Notes: generated by a model not told the origin, from the letters alone. A stretch of 57,365 nucleotides of DNA from an uncultured Erysipelotrichaceae bacterium (GCA_947649125.1 CANSQL010000010.1:1-57365); one strand, 5' to 3'. Positions 9,517 to 20,500 are shown, counted from the first letter of the stretch. Made by a program: numbers and translations.

Positions 9517-10488
9517 TTAAATTGATTTATTGAGAGCTTTAATTGCTTTCTCCACTTCAGGGCGAATGGACTCGTCTATTTTAAGTATCTGCATCGCTTC
9601 ATTTAGAGTTTTGTTCATTTCCGTCATCAAGCAACGGACATTATCGACTGCCATTTCAATACGTCCTTCCGCAATTCCTTCGGCTCTTACACCTTTTGAT
9701 AAGTCGCACATACCGTCCATCACCTCATCTATCGCTCTTGTCATCATTATACCATAGTTTTTGCCTAATTGATATTTTTTATCCTCTGCCGGCATCTTTG
9801 CTTTAAATAATAGATTCAACATTTTCATCATGCCGTTTTTATCATCTTTTATATCATATTCACGTTTTGGATAAATCATCACGACTGACAGCTTATCATA
9901 ATCCTCTTTCGGAAAATGATACTTTGTCTCCAAGCACTCCTCGGTTATTGTGTACTTGTTTAACACACCCTCCATCGCTTTACTTGAATTCATCACGATC
10001 CATATCGAATAGACCTTTTTAAGATTCTGAAATTCTGAATTCTGAAAACCGCCCTGCATGTTTTTCTGTTTCGCTAACAGCCTGCTGCAGTAGTATACCG
10101 CTCTGCTTAGGATTGGATACGGGGTATTACTGCTGCTCTGTGCTTCGATATTGATAAACAATCCGATTTTTTCATTCTCCTCAGAATTCGGCAGCTTCGC
10201 ATCAAACAAAATATCATATTTGATTTCTGCCCCGTGAACAGACTGATCCTCGACATTACGACCTTGGATTTTATCTGTTTCACCATCTAAAGACACATCT
10301 AACTGCGGATCATGCTCAATATAAGAAGGTATTTCCTCTACCGGAATATCTCGATACTCAGACACGCACTCCTTCATAATCAGTGCCAATATCTGTTTAT
10401 TGCTTAATATTTTCTTACAATACTCATCATACGCTTTATTCAAATCATTGCTTTCGATCGCATCTGCGATTTCTAATTTACTCTCCAT
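9517..10488 (-). CDS. Rpn-family PD-(D/E)XK nuclease / putative transposase
   Basis: This is a complete 323-residue relative of the partial gene at the window start. The nuclease core reads YDILFDAKLP then IGLFINIEAQ, giving the D...ExQ motif typical of Rpn-like nucleases. The C-terminal half includes DEVMDGMCDLSKGVRAEG and a helical tail. I chose the ATG at 10488 (MESKLEIAD) because GGGGAGTGAAT precedes it and because it matches the start of the paralogue; an upstream in-frame ATG at 10536 would add 16 residues without a ribosome site. Such genes occur in multiple copies per genome and may move or promote recombination. No terminal inverted repeats are evident around it. Confidence 0.85.
   Translation of the reverse strand: MESKLEIADAIESNDLNKAYDEYCKKILSNKQILALIMKECVSEYRDIPVEEIPSYIEHDPQLDVSLDGETDKIQGRNVEDQSVHGAEIKYDILFDAKLPNSEENEKIGLFINIEAQSSSNTPYPILSRAVYYCSRLLAKQKNMQGGFQNSEFQNLKKVYSIWIVMNSSKAMEGVLNKYTITEECLETKYHFPKEDYDKLSVVMIYPKREYDIKDDKNGMMKMLNLLFKAKMPAEDKKYQLGKNYGIMMTRAIDEVMDGMCDLSKGVRAEGIAEGRIEMAVDNVRCLMTEMNKTLNEAMQILKIDESIRPEVEKAIKALNKSI
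10005..10488 (-). repeat. Direct repeat, copy 2 (matches 1-484)
   Basis: This is the second member of the long direct repeat, in the same orientation and about 10.0 kb from the first. Homologous recombination between the two would excise the surface-protein, sigma and toxin-antitoxin genes. Confidence 0.9.
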
Positions 10489-10623
10489 AGATTCACTCCC
10501 CGCTGTTATATGTGGAAAACAGGTGCTTTCAAACACCTTGTTTTATCTGCTCACAGTATAACATATCATCGCAGGAAAACATACAATAAATCAAGAAAAC
10601 ATTTTAATTAAAGTCACGCTCTC

Positions 10624-11847
10624 TTACTCCACCTGCGTACTTTCAATTCCATCTCTTTTTGAGCGCTGATTTGTATAAATCGAAGAAGCACTTAAGACAA
10701 GCAAAAAGATTTGTGCAGTCTGTACCCAAAAAATCGTATAATCCATAATCCCGTGTATCATTACCGTCAACAGAAAGCCTAATATCAAAGAAAACAAGCG
10801 AACATTGATCCGATACTTATATAATCGCCATACCTCTTTACCGTTTTCATAGAAATACGGCACAAGCAAAGCAACACCGATGATCCCAAAGCATAAAAAC
10901 GGGTCTAAATACACACTGTGCGCATGCTGGGTCGGATGACCGCCGTAAAGCTTATACGTATGATAATAAGTCAACGGTCCCTGTCCCAACAGCGGATGAT
11001 CCATGATTCCGTGAATTGCCGTCATCCAAATATCCGTTCTGACTCCGAGATATTCAAACAAACTGTCCGTTCTCGGAAACATCTGCGGATCGATCAAAAG
11101 CACAATCGCTCCGAGCGCAAAAATACTCATTGTCCCGATAAAGAATTTCTTATGATTATTCAACAGAAACATCATCGGTATCGTCACAAGGAAAGCAAGC
11201 CATGCGGTTCTGCATCCGCTCAAATATAAGCCCAATAAATTACAGGTAATCGTAATCAAGTAAAAAACCACACGTCTTGTCGATTTCACATTCATCATTT
11301 TATAAACACACATCAGAATTAAGAATTCAACCATCATACCGTAATAATTCGCATTGAAAAATGTAGAATTTACACGATACTTCGGAGAATCGACTACTTC
11401 AAAGGTAAAGAAATCAAAATTTAATATTTTAACGATAGAATAATATTCCATTAAAGCCCATACAAAACAAAACAGGGATATAATACAGGATGCATCTACA
11501 ATCAGCTCAAATAAACGTGATGTGACCTTAGTTCGATAAAACAAGATAAACAGAAACACAAGTGCAATTCCTACGGCACAAACAGCTCCGAGCCAATTAT
11601 GATAGAATAAAGAAACAGCTCCTGTTAAAACACAGAATCCGAATACATAATAAGATTTCGGATACTCCTTGATAATTTCCGGCAATCTGCCTTTAAACAA
11701 TAAATATAACAATACAACAGCTATTACAGCCAAAGAACAAAAGAAAGGTAAAAAGATACTGCAGACAGCAGCCATTATCAAATATTCCTCAAAATCATAG
11801 CCATCGAACTTACGATGATAAAAATTTACGGCTCGTTTCCACAACAT
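10624..11847 (-). CDS. O-antigen ligase/polymerase-like membrane protein
   Basis: The product is a polytopic membrane protein of about 407 residues with some ten hydrophobic segments. The long loop in the last third carries the Wzy_C-type region, GQGPLTYYHTY...HPTQHAHSVYLDPFLCFG, with an arginine-rich segment before it (LGVRTDIW). Family members ligate or polymerise lipid-linked glycans on the outer face of the membrane. In a Gram-positive cell this would be a capsular or secondary wall polysaccharide (inference). The downstream neighbourhood holds no capsule operon, so it acts alone here or with distant genes. The start is the ATG at 11847, with AAAGGA upstream. Confidence 0.75.
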   Translation of the reverse strand: MLWKRAVNFYHRKFDGYDFEEYLIMAAVCSIFLPFFCSLAVIAVVLLYLLFKGRLPEIIKEYPKSYYVFGFCVLTGAVSLFYHNWLGAVCAVGIALVFLFILFYRTKVTSRLFELIVDASCIISLFCFVWALMEYYSIVKILNFDFFTFEVVDSPKYRVNSTFFNANYYGMMVEFLILMCVYKMMNVKSTRRVVFYLITITCNLLGLYLSGCRTAWLAFLVTIPMMFLLNNHKKFFIGTMSIFALGAIVLLIDPQMFPRTDSLFEYLGVRTDIWMTAIHGIMDHPLLGQGPLTYYHTYKLYGGHPTQHAHSVYLDPFLCFGIIGVALLVPYFYENGKEVWRLYKYRINVRLFSLILGFLLTVMIHGIMDYTIFWVQTAQIFLLVLSASSIYTNQRSKRDGIESTQVE

Positions 11848-12045
11848 CAAGCGCTCAACATCCTTTCTCGATAATTCTGTTGATTGTACCTATTATAGCA
11901 TATTCTTTTAAAACATTCCTAATTCTTACAGATTTGATATCTAAACTTAAAGCCGATGAGTTATCCTTACGACTTATCCCTACAGAATATTAGTCTGGAC
12001 TGAAAAACATGCGTTATCTGCCGAAAAGCGGCAAAATCAGACAGG

Positions 12046-13911
12046 TTATTTAATTTCACTGATTTCCCGAATTCGCTTTTTCACAAGTGAAACAGCACCG
12101 TTTTTCGGATAAAAGAAATTCATTTTTTCATTTATGATTTCATCCTTATGGCTTAAGATTTCACCCTCAATACGATACGAGGTAATATGCGCAGGATCAG
12201 CCTTGATTCGCTTCAGCAGCTTTAACAGCGTTAAAAGCTGTGATGAAGAAATATTCGTTGACAGATTATCCTCTGCGACATTGATAAAAGCATGGATCGT
12301 TCCGGTTGAAAGTGAATGATCGCATTCCTTTAGAATTGCGTGAATCACCGCTGTTAAATGATTCTGTTTGATTTCACCGTCACTGTATAGCTGATTGATG
12401 CGTGAATACGCAAGTGCTTCAGCACCGTTCAGATGATTTTCTCCTAACGGAAAGCATACCTGTTTTGTTGCAGCATCGCTGTCCTTGTAGGGAACACAGG
12501 ATAACGATTCATTATTTACGGTAATACCGCCGAGTGCATCAACCGTATCCTCAATTCCGTTTAAATTGACTTTTACATAATAATTGATCGTGATTCCGTA
12601 AAGCTCTTCCAAGGTATCAATGCTTGCGGCCATTCCGCCGTAGGCACTTGCGTATGCAAGCTTGGTATGCTTATTTTCAACACATTCCAAGGCTACACGA
12701 CTCTCACTTGGAATTGTCTGCAGCAGCAGCTTTTTCGTTTTCGGATTGATCGTAGCCAAAATATTAAGATTAGAGCTTCCCTTTTCATTATCGCTGCGGT
12801 TTTCGGAATCCACACCGCTGATAAGAATCGTAAAGGGTTCCTGCTTCATATTCACTTTTTTCGCTTTTACTGCCGGCAGCGCTTGTGTATGCTCAAACAG
12901 CACCTTGACATGCGCATCACTGTGATTATTGCTTTCATTTAAACGCTGTTCGATTTGCGGTGAATAAACCATAACATCGCTTTTTCCGTTCATTAGGCTG
13001 TTATAAGCCTGTTGATAGCTTGTGAATTCTTGAGTTAAGCCGCCCAGCTTGTGTTTTTCAGCCAACAGTGCTTCGGCAAGCTCATTGGTCATTGTTTCAT
13101 ATTTTACGGTTGCGATTCTTATATTGTTGAAATCACTGTCTGCGGTAATATCGCTGTCCTTATTTGCGACAATCATTACCGTTTGTGTTTCCGGCTGATG
13201 AAATACCTTGTCGCAGAAACGGGCTGTTCGATAGGCAAAAAAACCGCCGATCAATAATAAAACCGCTAGTGAAGCACTGCATACAAAACCGATGATTCGT
13301 TTATGAACGGTCAAAAACAGACTGCCGATCAATAAAAGTGTAATGAATACAAAGGTAAGGATTGCGGCAGCTATTGAAAAAATTCGTGTCATTTGAATCG
13401 TCGCATAAAGATTCAGCAGTTCACCGATCACAAGTAATCCGATAAAGCCGTAATCAATGTGATTTGCCTGTTGAAAATACATAAGAAACGGCGATTTTTT
13501 CTCCAAGGCCTTCGGATTTTCACGCTGTAGCTTGCGGCGCTCCTCAATCGTCATTTTTTGTTCCCGCTGTTGACGTCGCTTTTCCTCAAGCGTCAAGGGC
13601 TTTGCATCTTTCAATGTCGCTGCTTCTCCTTGTGTCAACACTGCATCGGCAGTGCTTGCTTCGGCATCGAGCGCTTCCTCCGCCTTTTTTTCGACCTCAA
13701 CCGCTGATTGATTATCCGCTGCAGAAGTCTTTTTTATTTTATTTGACATCGTATCCTCGATGACTTCTGCTGATTCCTCTGCCTTCGGCTGTGCTTTCTG
13801 CAGCAGCTTATACGCATCCTTCATTTGTGCATCTATTTGAGCTAACGGCAAAACCTTTGTTTCATCCGTTATCAGTTCATTTTCCTGCCCCTGCTTCTCA
13901 TTCTCACTCAT
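12046..13911 (-). CDS. LytR-CpsA-Psr (LCP) family protein, divergent
   Basis: The 621-residue protein has a cytoplasmic acidic and basic coiled-coil N-terminus (residues 1-150, including EEKRRQQREQKMTIEERRKLQ), three membrane helices around 153-230, an extracytoplasmic binding-protein-like segment (MIVANKDSD...GKSDVMVYSP) and an LCP domain around 355-545 (ILISGVDSENRSDN...LGGITVNNE...LNGAEALAYSRI). LCP enzymes transfer undecaprenyl-linked glycopolymers such as teichoic acid or capsule to peptidoglycan. The usual IPRD is replaced by IPSES, and the terminal R-x-R...RQ becomes SRINQ...IKQN, so several phosphate-binding arginines appear lost. It may be a weak enzyme or a regulator. The ribosome site is GGAGTGG. 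Confidence 0.8.
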   Translation of the reverse strand: MSENEKQGQENELITDETKVLPLAQIDAQMKDAYKLLQKAQPKAEESAEVIEDTMSNKIKKTSAADNQSAVEVEKKAEEALDAEASTADAVLTQGEAATLKDAKPLTLEEKRRQQREQKMTIEERRKLQRENPKALEKKSPFLMYFQQANHIDYGFIGLLVIGELLNLYATIQMTRIFSIAAAILTFVFITLLLIGSLFLTVHKRIIGFVCSASLAVLLLIGGFFAYRTARFCDKVFHQPETQTVMIVANKDSDITADSDFNNIRIATVKYETMTNELAEALLAEKHKLGGLTQEFTSYQQAYNSLMNGKSDVMVYSPQIEQRLNESNNHSDAHVKVLFEHTQALPAVKAKKVNMKQEPFTILISGVDSENRSDNEKGSSNLNILATINPKTKKLLLQTIPSESRVALECVENKHTKLAYASAYGGMAASIDTLEELYGITINYYVKVNLNGIEDTVDALGGITVNNESLSCVPYKDSDAATKQVCFPLGENHLNGAEALAYSRINQLYSDGEIKQNHLTAVIHAILKECDHSLSTGTIHAFINVAEDNLSTNISSSQLLTLLKLLKRIKADPAHITSYRIEGEILSHKDEIINEKMNFFYPKNGAVSLVKKRIREISEIK

Positions 13912-14036
13912 CTAACCACTCCGATTTCCGACATTATTATACATGCTTCGTCAACTTTAGTAAATATTACAATAATCAATACCGATAATCGTTTTTAAAG
14001 TTGTGTCGAATTCCAACATTTTCCGCAATAAAAATC

Positions 14037-14065
14037 TTGACTGAGTGCTCATTCAATGGTAAAGT
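14037..14065 (+). promoter_or_regulatory. Promoter of pflB leader
   Basis: TTGACT at 14037-14042 and TAAAGT at 14060-14065 are separated by 17 bases. The predicted start near 14071 coincides with the 5' end of the riboswitch. Confidence 0.7.
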
Positions 14066-14070
14066 ATTAA

Positions 14071-14158
14071 CAGTTATATGACTGACGGAAAATGACATAT
14101 GTCATCAGTGGAATCAACCACGGGAAGTATAATGAATAAGAGCCGACCGTCTGGGTAG
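14071..14158 (+). promoter_or_regulatory. ZTP (pfl motif) riboswitch
   Basis: The conserved pieces of the pfl/ZTP RNA appear in order: ATATGACTGACGGAA, the GTGG/CCAC hairpin (14108-14111 with 14118-14121) continuing into CCACGGGAAG, and the 3' element GCCGACCGTCTGGGTAG. TTATAT (14074-14079) pairs with GTATAA (14128-14133) to form P1. A self-complementary 14-base arm at 14092-14105 sits between the P1 side and P2. The known ligand is ZTP/ZMP (AICAR), which signals 10-formyl-tetrahydrofolate shortage. Control of pyruvate formate-lyase, a formate source, is consistent with that role. Confidence 0.88.
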
Positions 14159-14189
14159 TTTTCCAGATTTTCGACTCTTTTCTTTATTT
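14140..14189 (+). terminator. Riboswitch-coupled intrinsic terminator
   Basis: 14140-14154 (GAGCCGACCGTCTGG) pairs with 14163-14177 (CCAGATTTTCGACTC), with a few mismatches, and is followed by TTTTCTTTATTT. The 5' arm is the conserved 3' half of the ZTP aptamer, so ligand binding and terminator formation compete. The expected outcome is read-through when ZTP is high. Confidence 0.8.
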
Positions 14190-14291
14190 CTGCAGCTGAA
14201 GCATATCACAAGGCATTTTTTACAAACTGTGCTATACTATATGCAGCAGCTGTGATGCGCAGCTTATAATGAAATTACAGGAGGATATGAT

Positions 14292-16547
14292 ATGAGCAAT
14301 ACGCAAAATGCATGGACCGGCTTTAAGGGTCGCATTTGGAAAGAGGAAGTCAATGTTCGTGATTTTATTCAGAACAATTACTGTCCTTATGACGGGGATG
14401 AAAAGTTCCTTGCGGATGCCACGCCGGCAACCGATCAATTATGGGGAGAGCTGCAGAAGCTGCAGAAGGAAGAACGTGCCAAGGGCGGCGTTTTAGATAT
14501 GGAAACCGAGGTCGTTTCCTCTTTGACTGCCTACGGACCGGGTTATATCAATGAAGCGATGAAGGATTTGGAAAAAATCGTAGGTCTGCAGACGGATAAG
14601 CCGCTGAAGCGTGCCTTTATGCCTTACGGCGGAATCAAGATGAGTGAGGAAGCATGTACTACCTACGGCTATACGCCGAGTGAAAAGCTGCATGAGATTT
14701 TCCATGCGTATCATAAAACGCATAACGATGCGGTATTTGATTGTTACACACCGGAAATGCGCTTAGCGCGCCGCAATAAAATCGTAACCGGTCTGCCGGA
14801 TACCTACGGCCGCGGACGTATCGTCGGCGATTATCGTCGTGTTGCGCTTTACGGTATTGATTATTTGATCGAAATGAAGGAAAAGGATAAGGCAAACTGC
14901 GGCTGCGGTGTAATGAGCGATGATATCATTCGTCAAAGAGAAGAGCTTGCCGAGCAGATCAAAGCATTAAAGGGCATGAAGGAAATGGCAGCTGCCTACG
15001 GCTATGATATTTCCAAGCCTGCCGTAAACGCAAAGGAAGCAATCCAATGGGTATACTTCGGCTATCTTGCGGCGATCAAAACACAAAACGGTGCGGCAAT
15101 GAGTGTCGGTCGTGTATCTACCTTCTTAGATATTTATATCGAGCGCGATATCGAACAAGGCATCTTGAGCGAAAGCGAAGCACAGGAGCTTGTCGATCAT
15201 ATGACAATGAAATTCAGAATGGTAAAATTCGCGCGTATTCCTTCCTATAATCAACTGTTCTCAGGCGATCCTGTTTGGGCAACGCTTGATGTGGCAGGAC
15301 TTGGCATGGACGGCCGTCATATGGTTACCAAAACCGACTTCCGCTTCTTGCATACCTTAGAAAACATGGGACCGGCACCGGAACCGAATCTGACCGTGCT
15401 TTATTCCTCTCATTTACCTGAGGCCTTCAAGAAATATGCGGCAAAGGTTTCCATCGACACCTCCAGTGTTCAATATGAAAACGATGATGTCATGCGTCCG
15501 GTATGGGGCGATGATTATGCGGTATGCTGCTGCGTAAGTGCAACCCAGACCGGTAAGGAAATGCAGTTCTTCGGCGCTCGTGCCAACTTAGCAAAATGTC
15601 TGTTATACGCAATCAACGGCGGTATCGATGAAAAGACCAAGATGCAGGTAGGTCCTGAATATGCACCGATTCTTGATGAATATTTGGATTATGACAAAGT
15701 CATGCACAAGTATGATATCATGATGGAATGGCTTGCCGATCTCTATGTCAATATTTTAAATCTGATTCAATATATGCACGACAAATACTATTATGAAGCA
15801 AGTCAAATGGCCTTGATCGATACTGATGTAAGACGTACATTTGCGACCGGTATTGCCGGCTTCTCTCATGTAGTAGATTCCCTGTCCGCAATCAAATATG
15901 CGAAGGTAAAAACAATTCGTGATGAAAACGGGCTTGTGATCGACTTTGAAACCGAGGGGGATTTCCCGCGCTACGGAAATGATGACGATCGTGCCGACGA
16001 TATCGCAGTATGGCTGTTGAAAACCTTTATGGAAAAAATCGAAAAACGCCATACCTATCGTGATTCCGAACCGACGACCTCAATTCTGACAATCACAAGC
16101 AACGTGGTTTACGGTAAAGCAACCGGAGCACTTCCTGACGGCAGAAAAGCGGGAGAACCGCTGTCACCGGGCGCTAATCCGGCATACGGTGCCGAACAAA
16201 ACGGTCTGCTTGCATCATTGAATTCAGTCGCTAAGCTGCCGTATGAATATGCCCTGGACGGTATTTCCAATACGCAGACCATCAATCCGGGTGCTTTGGG
16301 ACACAGTGAGCAGGAGCGCATTGACAATCTGGTTCATGTCCTTGACGGCTATTTCGATCAAGGTGCGCATCACTTGAATGTCAATGTATTCGGCATTGAA
16401 AAGCTGAAAGATGCGATGGAGCATCCGGAAAAAGAGGAATACGCAAACTTTACGATTCGTGTATCCGGCTATGCGGTAAAATTCATCGACTTGACTCATG
16501 AACAGCAGTTGGACGTTATCGCACGTACCTGCCATGAGCATCTGTAA
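14292..16547 (+). CDS. pflB: Formate C-acetyltransferase (pyruvate formate-lyase)
   Basis: The 751-residue protein is full length for PFL. It converts pyruvate and CoA to acetyl-CoA and formate under anaerobiosis in the cytoplasm. The catalytic cysteine pair lies in [11 protein letters not shown] (Cys413 and Cys414, with an extra cysteine just before). The glycyl-radical site is RVSGYAV with Gly726 near the C-terminus. The start has an AGGAGGATATG ribosome site. A ZTP riboswitch and terminator precede it, and the activase gene follows after 98 bases containing a terminator-like hairpin, so the two genes may be partly uncoupled. Confidence 0.97.
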   Translation: MSNTQNAWTGFKGRIWKEEVNVRDFIQNNYCPYDGDEKFLADATPATDQLWGELQKLQKEERAKGGVLDMETEVVSSLTAYGPGYINEAMKDLEKIVGLQTDKPLKRAFMPYGGIKMSEEACTTYGYTPSEKLHEIFHAYHKTHNDAVFDCYTPEMRLARRNKIVTGLPDTYGRGRIVGDYRRVALYGIDYLIEMKEKDKANCGCGVMSDDIIRQREELAEQIKALKGMKEMAAAYGYDISKPAVNAKEAIQWVYFGYLAAIKTQNGAAMSVGRVSTFLDIYIERDIEQGILSESEAQELVDHMTMKFRMVKFARIPSYNQLFSGDPVWATLDVAGLGMDGRHMVTKTDFRFLHTLENMGPAPEPNLTVLYSSHLPEAFKKYAAKVSIDTSSVQYENDDVMRPVWGDDYAVCCCVSATQTGKEMQFFGARANLAKCLLYAINGGIDEKTKMQVGPEYAPILDEYLDYDKVMHKYDIMMEWLADLYVNILNLIQYMHDKYYYEASQMALIDTDVRRTFATGIAGFSHVVDSLSAIKYAKVKTIRDENGLVIDFETEGDFPRYGNDDDRADDIAVWLLKTFMEKIEKRHTYRDSEPTTSILTITSNVVYGKATGALPDGRKAGEPLSPGANPAYGAEQNGLLASLNSVAKLPYEYALDGISNTQTINPGALGHSEQERIDNLVHVLDGYFDQGAHHLNVNVFGIEKLKDAMEHPEKEEYANFTIRVSGYAVKFIDLTHEQQLDVIARTCHEHL

Positions 16548-16569
16548 AAGCATACAATTTTATAACGAT

Positions 16570-16600
16570 AAAAAGGCCTCGTCATTGACGAAGCCTTTTA
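16570..16600 (+). terminator. Terminator/attenuator between pflB and pflA
   Basis: AAAAGGC at 16571-16577 pairs with GCCTTTT at 16593-16599 and the stem continues with TCGTC/GACGA. The U-run is short, so read-through into pflA is likely, giving less activase than lyase. Confidence 0.7.
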
Positions 16601-16610
16601 GAAAGGAAAA

Positions 16611-16635
16611 GATATCAATCAACCATATTGATATC
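16611..16635 (+). promoter_or_regulatory. Inverted repeat immediately upstream of pflA
   Basis: GATATCAAT (16611-16619) and ATTGATATC (16627-16635) form a perfect 9-bp stem with a 7-base loop, ending about ten bases before the pflA start. It overlaps the region where the ribosome site should be, so it could be a protein operator or a translational control hairpin. No binding protein can be named. Confidence 0.5.
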
Positions 16636-16645
16636 AGGGTAACCT

Positions 16646-17395
16646 ATGTCAAAACATCTCGGCGCAATTCATTCCGTTGAAACCTTCGGGTCGGTCGACG
16701 GTCCCGGAGTCCGCTATGTCATCTTTCTGCAGGGCTGTCATATGCGCTGCCGCTTCTGTCATAATCCCGACACATGGGAAACAAGCACCGACAACCTGCA
16801 GAGCTGTGAGGAAATCTTAGAAAAGGCGCTGCGCTATCGCTCCTATTGGAAGGATAACGGGGGCATTACGATCAGCGGCGGTGAACCGCTGTTACAGCTC
16901 GATTTTGTGCTTGAGCTTTGTACGATGGCTAAAAAGCACGGTATTCATATCACGATCGATACCAGTGCTCAGCCCTTCAGCGAAGATCCGCATTTTCTGA
17001 ACAAGTTTGAACAGCTGCTTGAGGTAAGCGATCTATTCCTGTTGGATATCAAGCATATCAACGACGATATCCATAAGGATCTGACCGGACATTCCAATCA
17101 AAGCGTATTAAGCACGGCGCGTTATTTAAGCAATCATAAGAAACCGGTTTGGATTCGCCATGTACTGTTACCGACCGAAAGCTACAGTGATGAGCATTTG
17201 ATCGCCTTGCGCGCATTTATCGATACTCTGGATAATGTAGAAAAAATCGAGGTTCTTCCTTATCATACACTCGGTGTCTATAAATGGAAGCAGCTTCAAA
17301 TTCCCTACAGCTTAGAAAATGTTCCGCCCTGCCCGCAATCTGAAGTTGATCGTGCCAACGCAATTTTACAGCCAAAGGACGACAACAGACAATAA
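16646..17395 (+). CDS. pflA: Pyruvate formate-lyase activating enzyme (radical SAM)
   Basis: This 249-residue radical-SAM protein carries the CX3CX2C cluster motif in GCHMRCRFCHNPDTW and the GGEPLLQ motif. It uses S-adenosylmethionine and a [4Fe-4S] cluster to place the glycyl radical on PflB. Adjacency to pflB fixes the assignment. The ribosome site AGGGTAAC is weak, and the region before it contains a perfect hairpin, suggesting low or regulated translation. Confidence 0.95.
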   Translation: MSKHLGAIHSVETFGSVDGPGVRYVIFLQGCHMRCRFCHNPDTWETSTDNLQSCEEILEKALRYRSYWKDNGGITISGGEPLLQLDFVLELCTMAKKHGIHITIDTSAQPFSEDPHFLNKFEQLLEVSDLFLLDIKHINDDIHKDLTGHSNQSVLSTARYLSNHKKPVWIRHVLLPTESYSDEHLIALRAFIDTLDNVEKIEVLPYHTLGVYKWKQLQIPYSLENVPPCPQSEVDRANAILQPKDDNRQ

Positions 17396-17513
17396 GCTTC
17401 GTTTCGCTTTCTCGGCTATCAATCATTACCTAAATTAATTTTAAAATTATTTAAAAAAACTATTCAAAAATAATAAAAAAATGATAAAATATAATGAAGG
17501 AAGGTTGATATCA

Positions 17514-20500
17514 ATGGAATTTACTATCGCACAGATCAAGGATTTCGCTGTTTCTGAAGCAATCTATGAAGCAGGGGTAAACATTGCGAAGGAGAAAGCC
17601 ATCGTTTCATTGGAAATTGATGATTTTTCCAATGCTGAAATCATTTTGATCAATGCGACAGTGCAGGATGATAAGCAGTATCATGAAGTCAATATGTCGG
17701 TTGATAAGGATGATTACTTGATCAAGGCACATATGTGCAGCTGTAAGCAGCATAAGGAAACATTGCTTCCCTGCCCGCATTGTACAGCCGTTTTATTAAA
17801 GATATTCGAGGATCAAAAGCAGCAGCAAACGCATACAGAGGATGAACAAACAACGATAAAGGACCCTTATGCGCTGAAGCTGATGAATGCATATGAAAAT
17901 ACAATCATCTATTCCACATTGGCAATGAATATCAAAGCCAATATTCATATCGAACCGATTTTGGAGCTGAGACCTCATGATATCATGGCCGTAACCTTAA
18001 AGCTTAAGGACAGCAAGCAGTATAATGTAAAGGATGTACACGGCTTTTTAAATGATATCGATAATAATGTGAAAAAGCGCTACGGCAGAGAGCTTGAGTT
18101 TTTACATAACCGCCACAGTTTCGATGAAGCCTCACAGCGACTGTTAGATTTCTTATTTTCTCATCGCTGTGACAGTGCCTATTTTCTGAACACCTATCGT
18201 TATCGCAACTGTCCCGAAAATAAAAATCTATGCTTCACCCCGCATGCTTTAGATGAATTCTTTCTCATGTATCAGGGCTGTGATGTCATGTATCGAATCA
18301 AGGAAAAAACCTTGATCAATATGAAGTTCATCGATCAAAATCCACCGTTTACCATTCATGTGGACAGCGCTGACAATCAATATAAAATTACTTTGAATGA
18401 TCATAAATACTGTGTATTTAAGGGTGTAAATCATATTTATGTATTGTATCAGCATTGTTTATATCGCTGTAATGAGGAATATACGAAGCATTGCGAAAGC
18501 TTATTGAAAATATTTGCCAGAAAAAAGGAACCGCTTCATATCAATAAGGAGCATATGCCTGCCTTTTATAATAATGTGATTATGTCGGTTAAGGATTTTA
18601 TCGCTGTCAGCGGCTGTGATATTTCTCAATATGCCCCGCTGCCTTTGGTTTCCCGCTTATATGTAGATATGCCGCGATTGAATACGATTTCATTACGCTT
18701 GATGTATTGTTACGGGCTGAATGAATATAATGCCTTTATGAATGATGCCATATCGACGACCCGCAATTTCAATGAAGAAATCGCCGTTCGACTTGTGCTG
18801 TCACGCTATATCACCGGTGTTGATGCGCAAGGTCAGTATGCCTATATCGAAAATTCACAGGATGCCATTTATGAATTTATCAATCATGGCTTGCAGGAAT
18901 TAAGCAAGCACTGTGAAATCTATGCCAGTGAGGCAATCAACAGCATTGAAATTAAAAATCATTTCCATGTATCGATGGGTGTCCGCATCGAATCCAATTT
19001 ATTAGAGATTGATTTTGATACCTATGATTTTCCGATTGAGGAGCTTGCCGATGTATTACAGGCATATCGTTCCCATCACAAGTATTATCGCATGAAGGAC
19101 GGCGGCTTTGTCAATATTGAGGACAGTGCCTTATCAGAGCTTTCATTCATTCTTGACGGCATTCATGTCAAGGACCAGGACTTGAAAAAAGGCAGAATTG
19201 TCGTTGATAAGTATCGTTCCTTGTATTTGGACAATGTTATTAAGCAAAGTGAAATGATTCAGGTAGAAAGAGATGCCGGCTTTAAGGAAATCATCCGCAA
19301 TATCAAAAACTTTACCGATTGCGATTTTGAGGTTCCCCCGTCGATGAAGCAAATCCTGCGTAATTATCAAAAAACCGGCTTTCGTTGGCTGAAAACAATG
19401 GCCGGTTATGGCTTCGGCGGTATTTTGGCTGATGATATGGGAATCGGTAAAACGATTCAGGTCATCGCTCTGTTGCAGGATGAAAAGAATATGCACCCTG
19501 ATTTTTCCGCACTTGTCATCTGTCCTTCCTCTTTATTGTTGAATTGGCAGCATGAAATCGATAAGTTTTCAAGAAATGTAAACAGTGTAATCATTTCGGG
19601 AAGCAGTGAGGAGCGTAAAGCCTTGATTCGCAGACAGCGTGATTATGATGTAATGATTACCTCATATGATTATTTAAAGCGTGATATTGAGGAATATGAT
19701 TCTATCACCTTCACTTATCAAATATTAGATGAAGCACAGTATATTAAAAATCATGCGACTAAAAACGCTCTCAGCGTGAAGCAGATTCATGCCGAGCATC
19801 GATTTGCCTTGACCGGTACGCCGATTGAGAACTCACTGGCGGAGCTGTGGTCGGTATTTGACTTCCTGATGCCGGGTTATCTCTATCATTATCAGTATTT
19901 TAAGGGCGTGTATGAAATACCGATCGTAAAGGATAATGATATTACGGTATTACAGGAGCTGCATCGCATGGTAGAGCCGTTTATCTTAAGACGCGTGAAA
20001 AAGGATGTATTGAAGGAGCTGCCGGAAAAGGTGGAAAATACGCTTTTGATCGATCTTGATGAAAACGCAAGGAAGCTGTATATGGCAAATGTTGCCTTGA
20101 TTCGTGATGATCTGAGTGCATCGTTCTCGGAAAAGGGCTTCCAAAAATCGCGTATTATGGTATTGAGCATGTTGACAAGACTGCGTCAATTCTGTTGCGA
20201 TCCGCGTTTGATTTATGATAATTATCAAGGCTCCTCGGCAAAGCTTGAGGCTTGTATGGAGCTGGTGGAAAGCTGTATTGCGGCGAATAAAAAGATTCTG
20301 TTGTTTTCACAGTTTACTTCGCTGTTGTCATTGATTGAGGATGAATTGATCAATCGCGGTATCCCTTATTATCTGTTGAAGGGCTCTACTCCGAAAACAC
20401 AGCGTCAGCATTTAGTCAATGCGTTTAATACGAATGATATCCCGATTTTCCTGATTTCATTGAAGGCAGGCGGCACCGGCTTGAATTTAACAAGTGCCGA

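Noticed and set aside
12018-12032. Hairpin TGCCG/CGGCA after the LCP gene as terminator
   Set aside because: The stem is only five pairs and no T-run follows on either strand.
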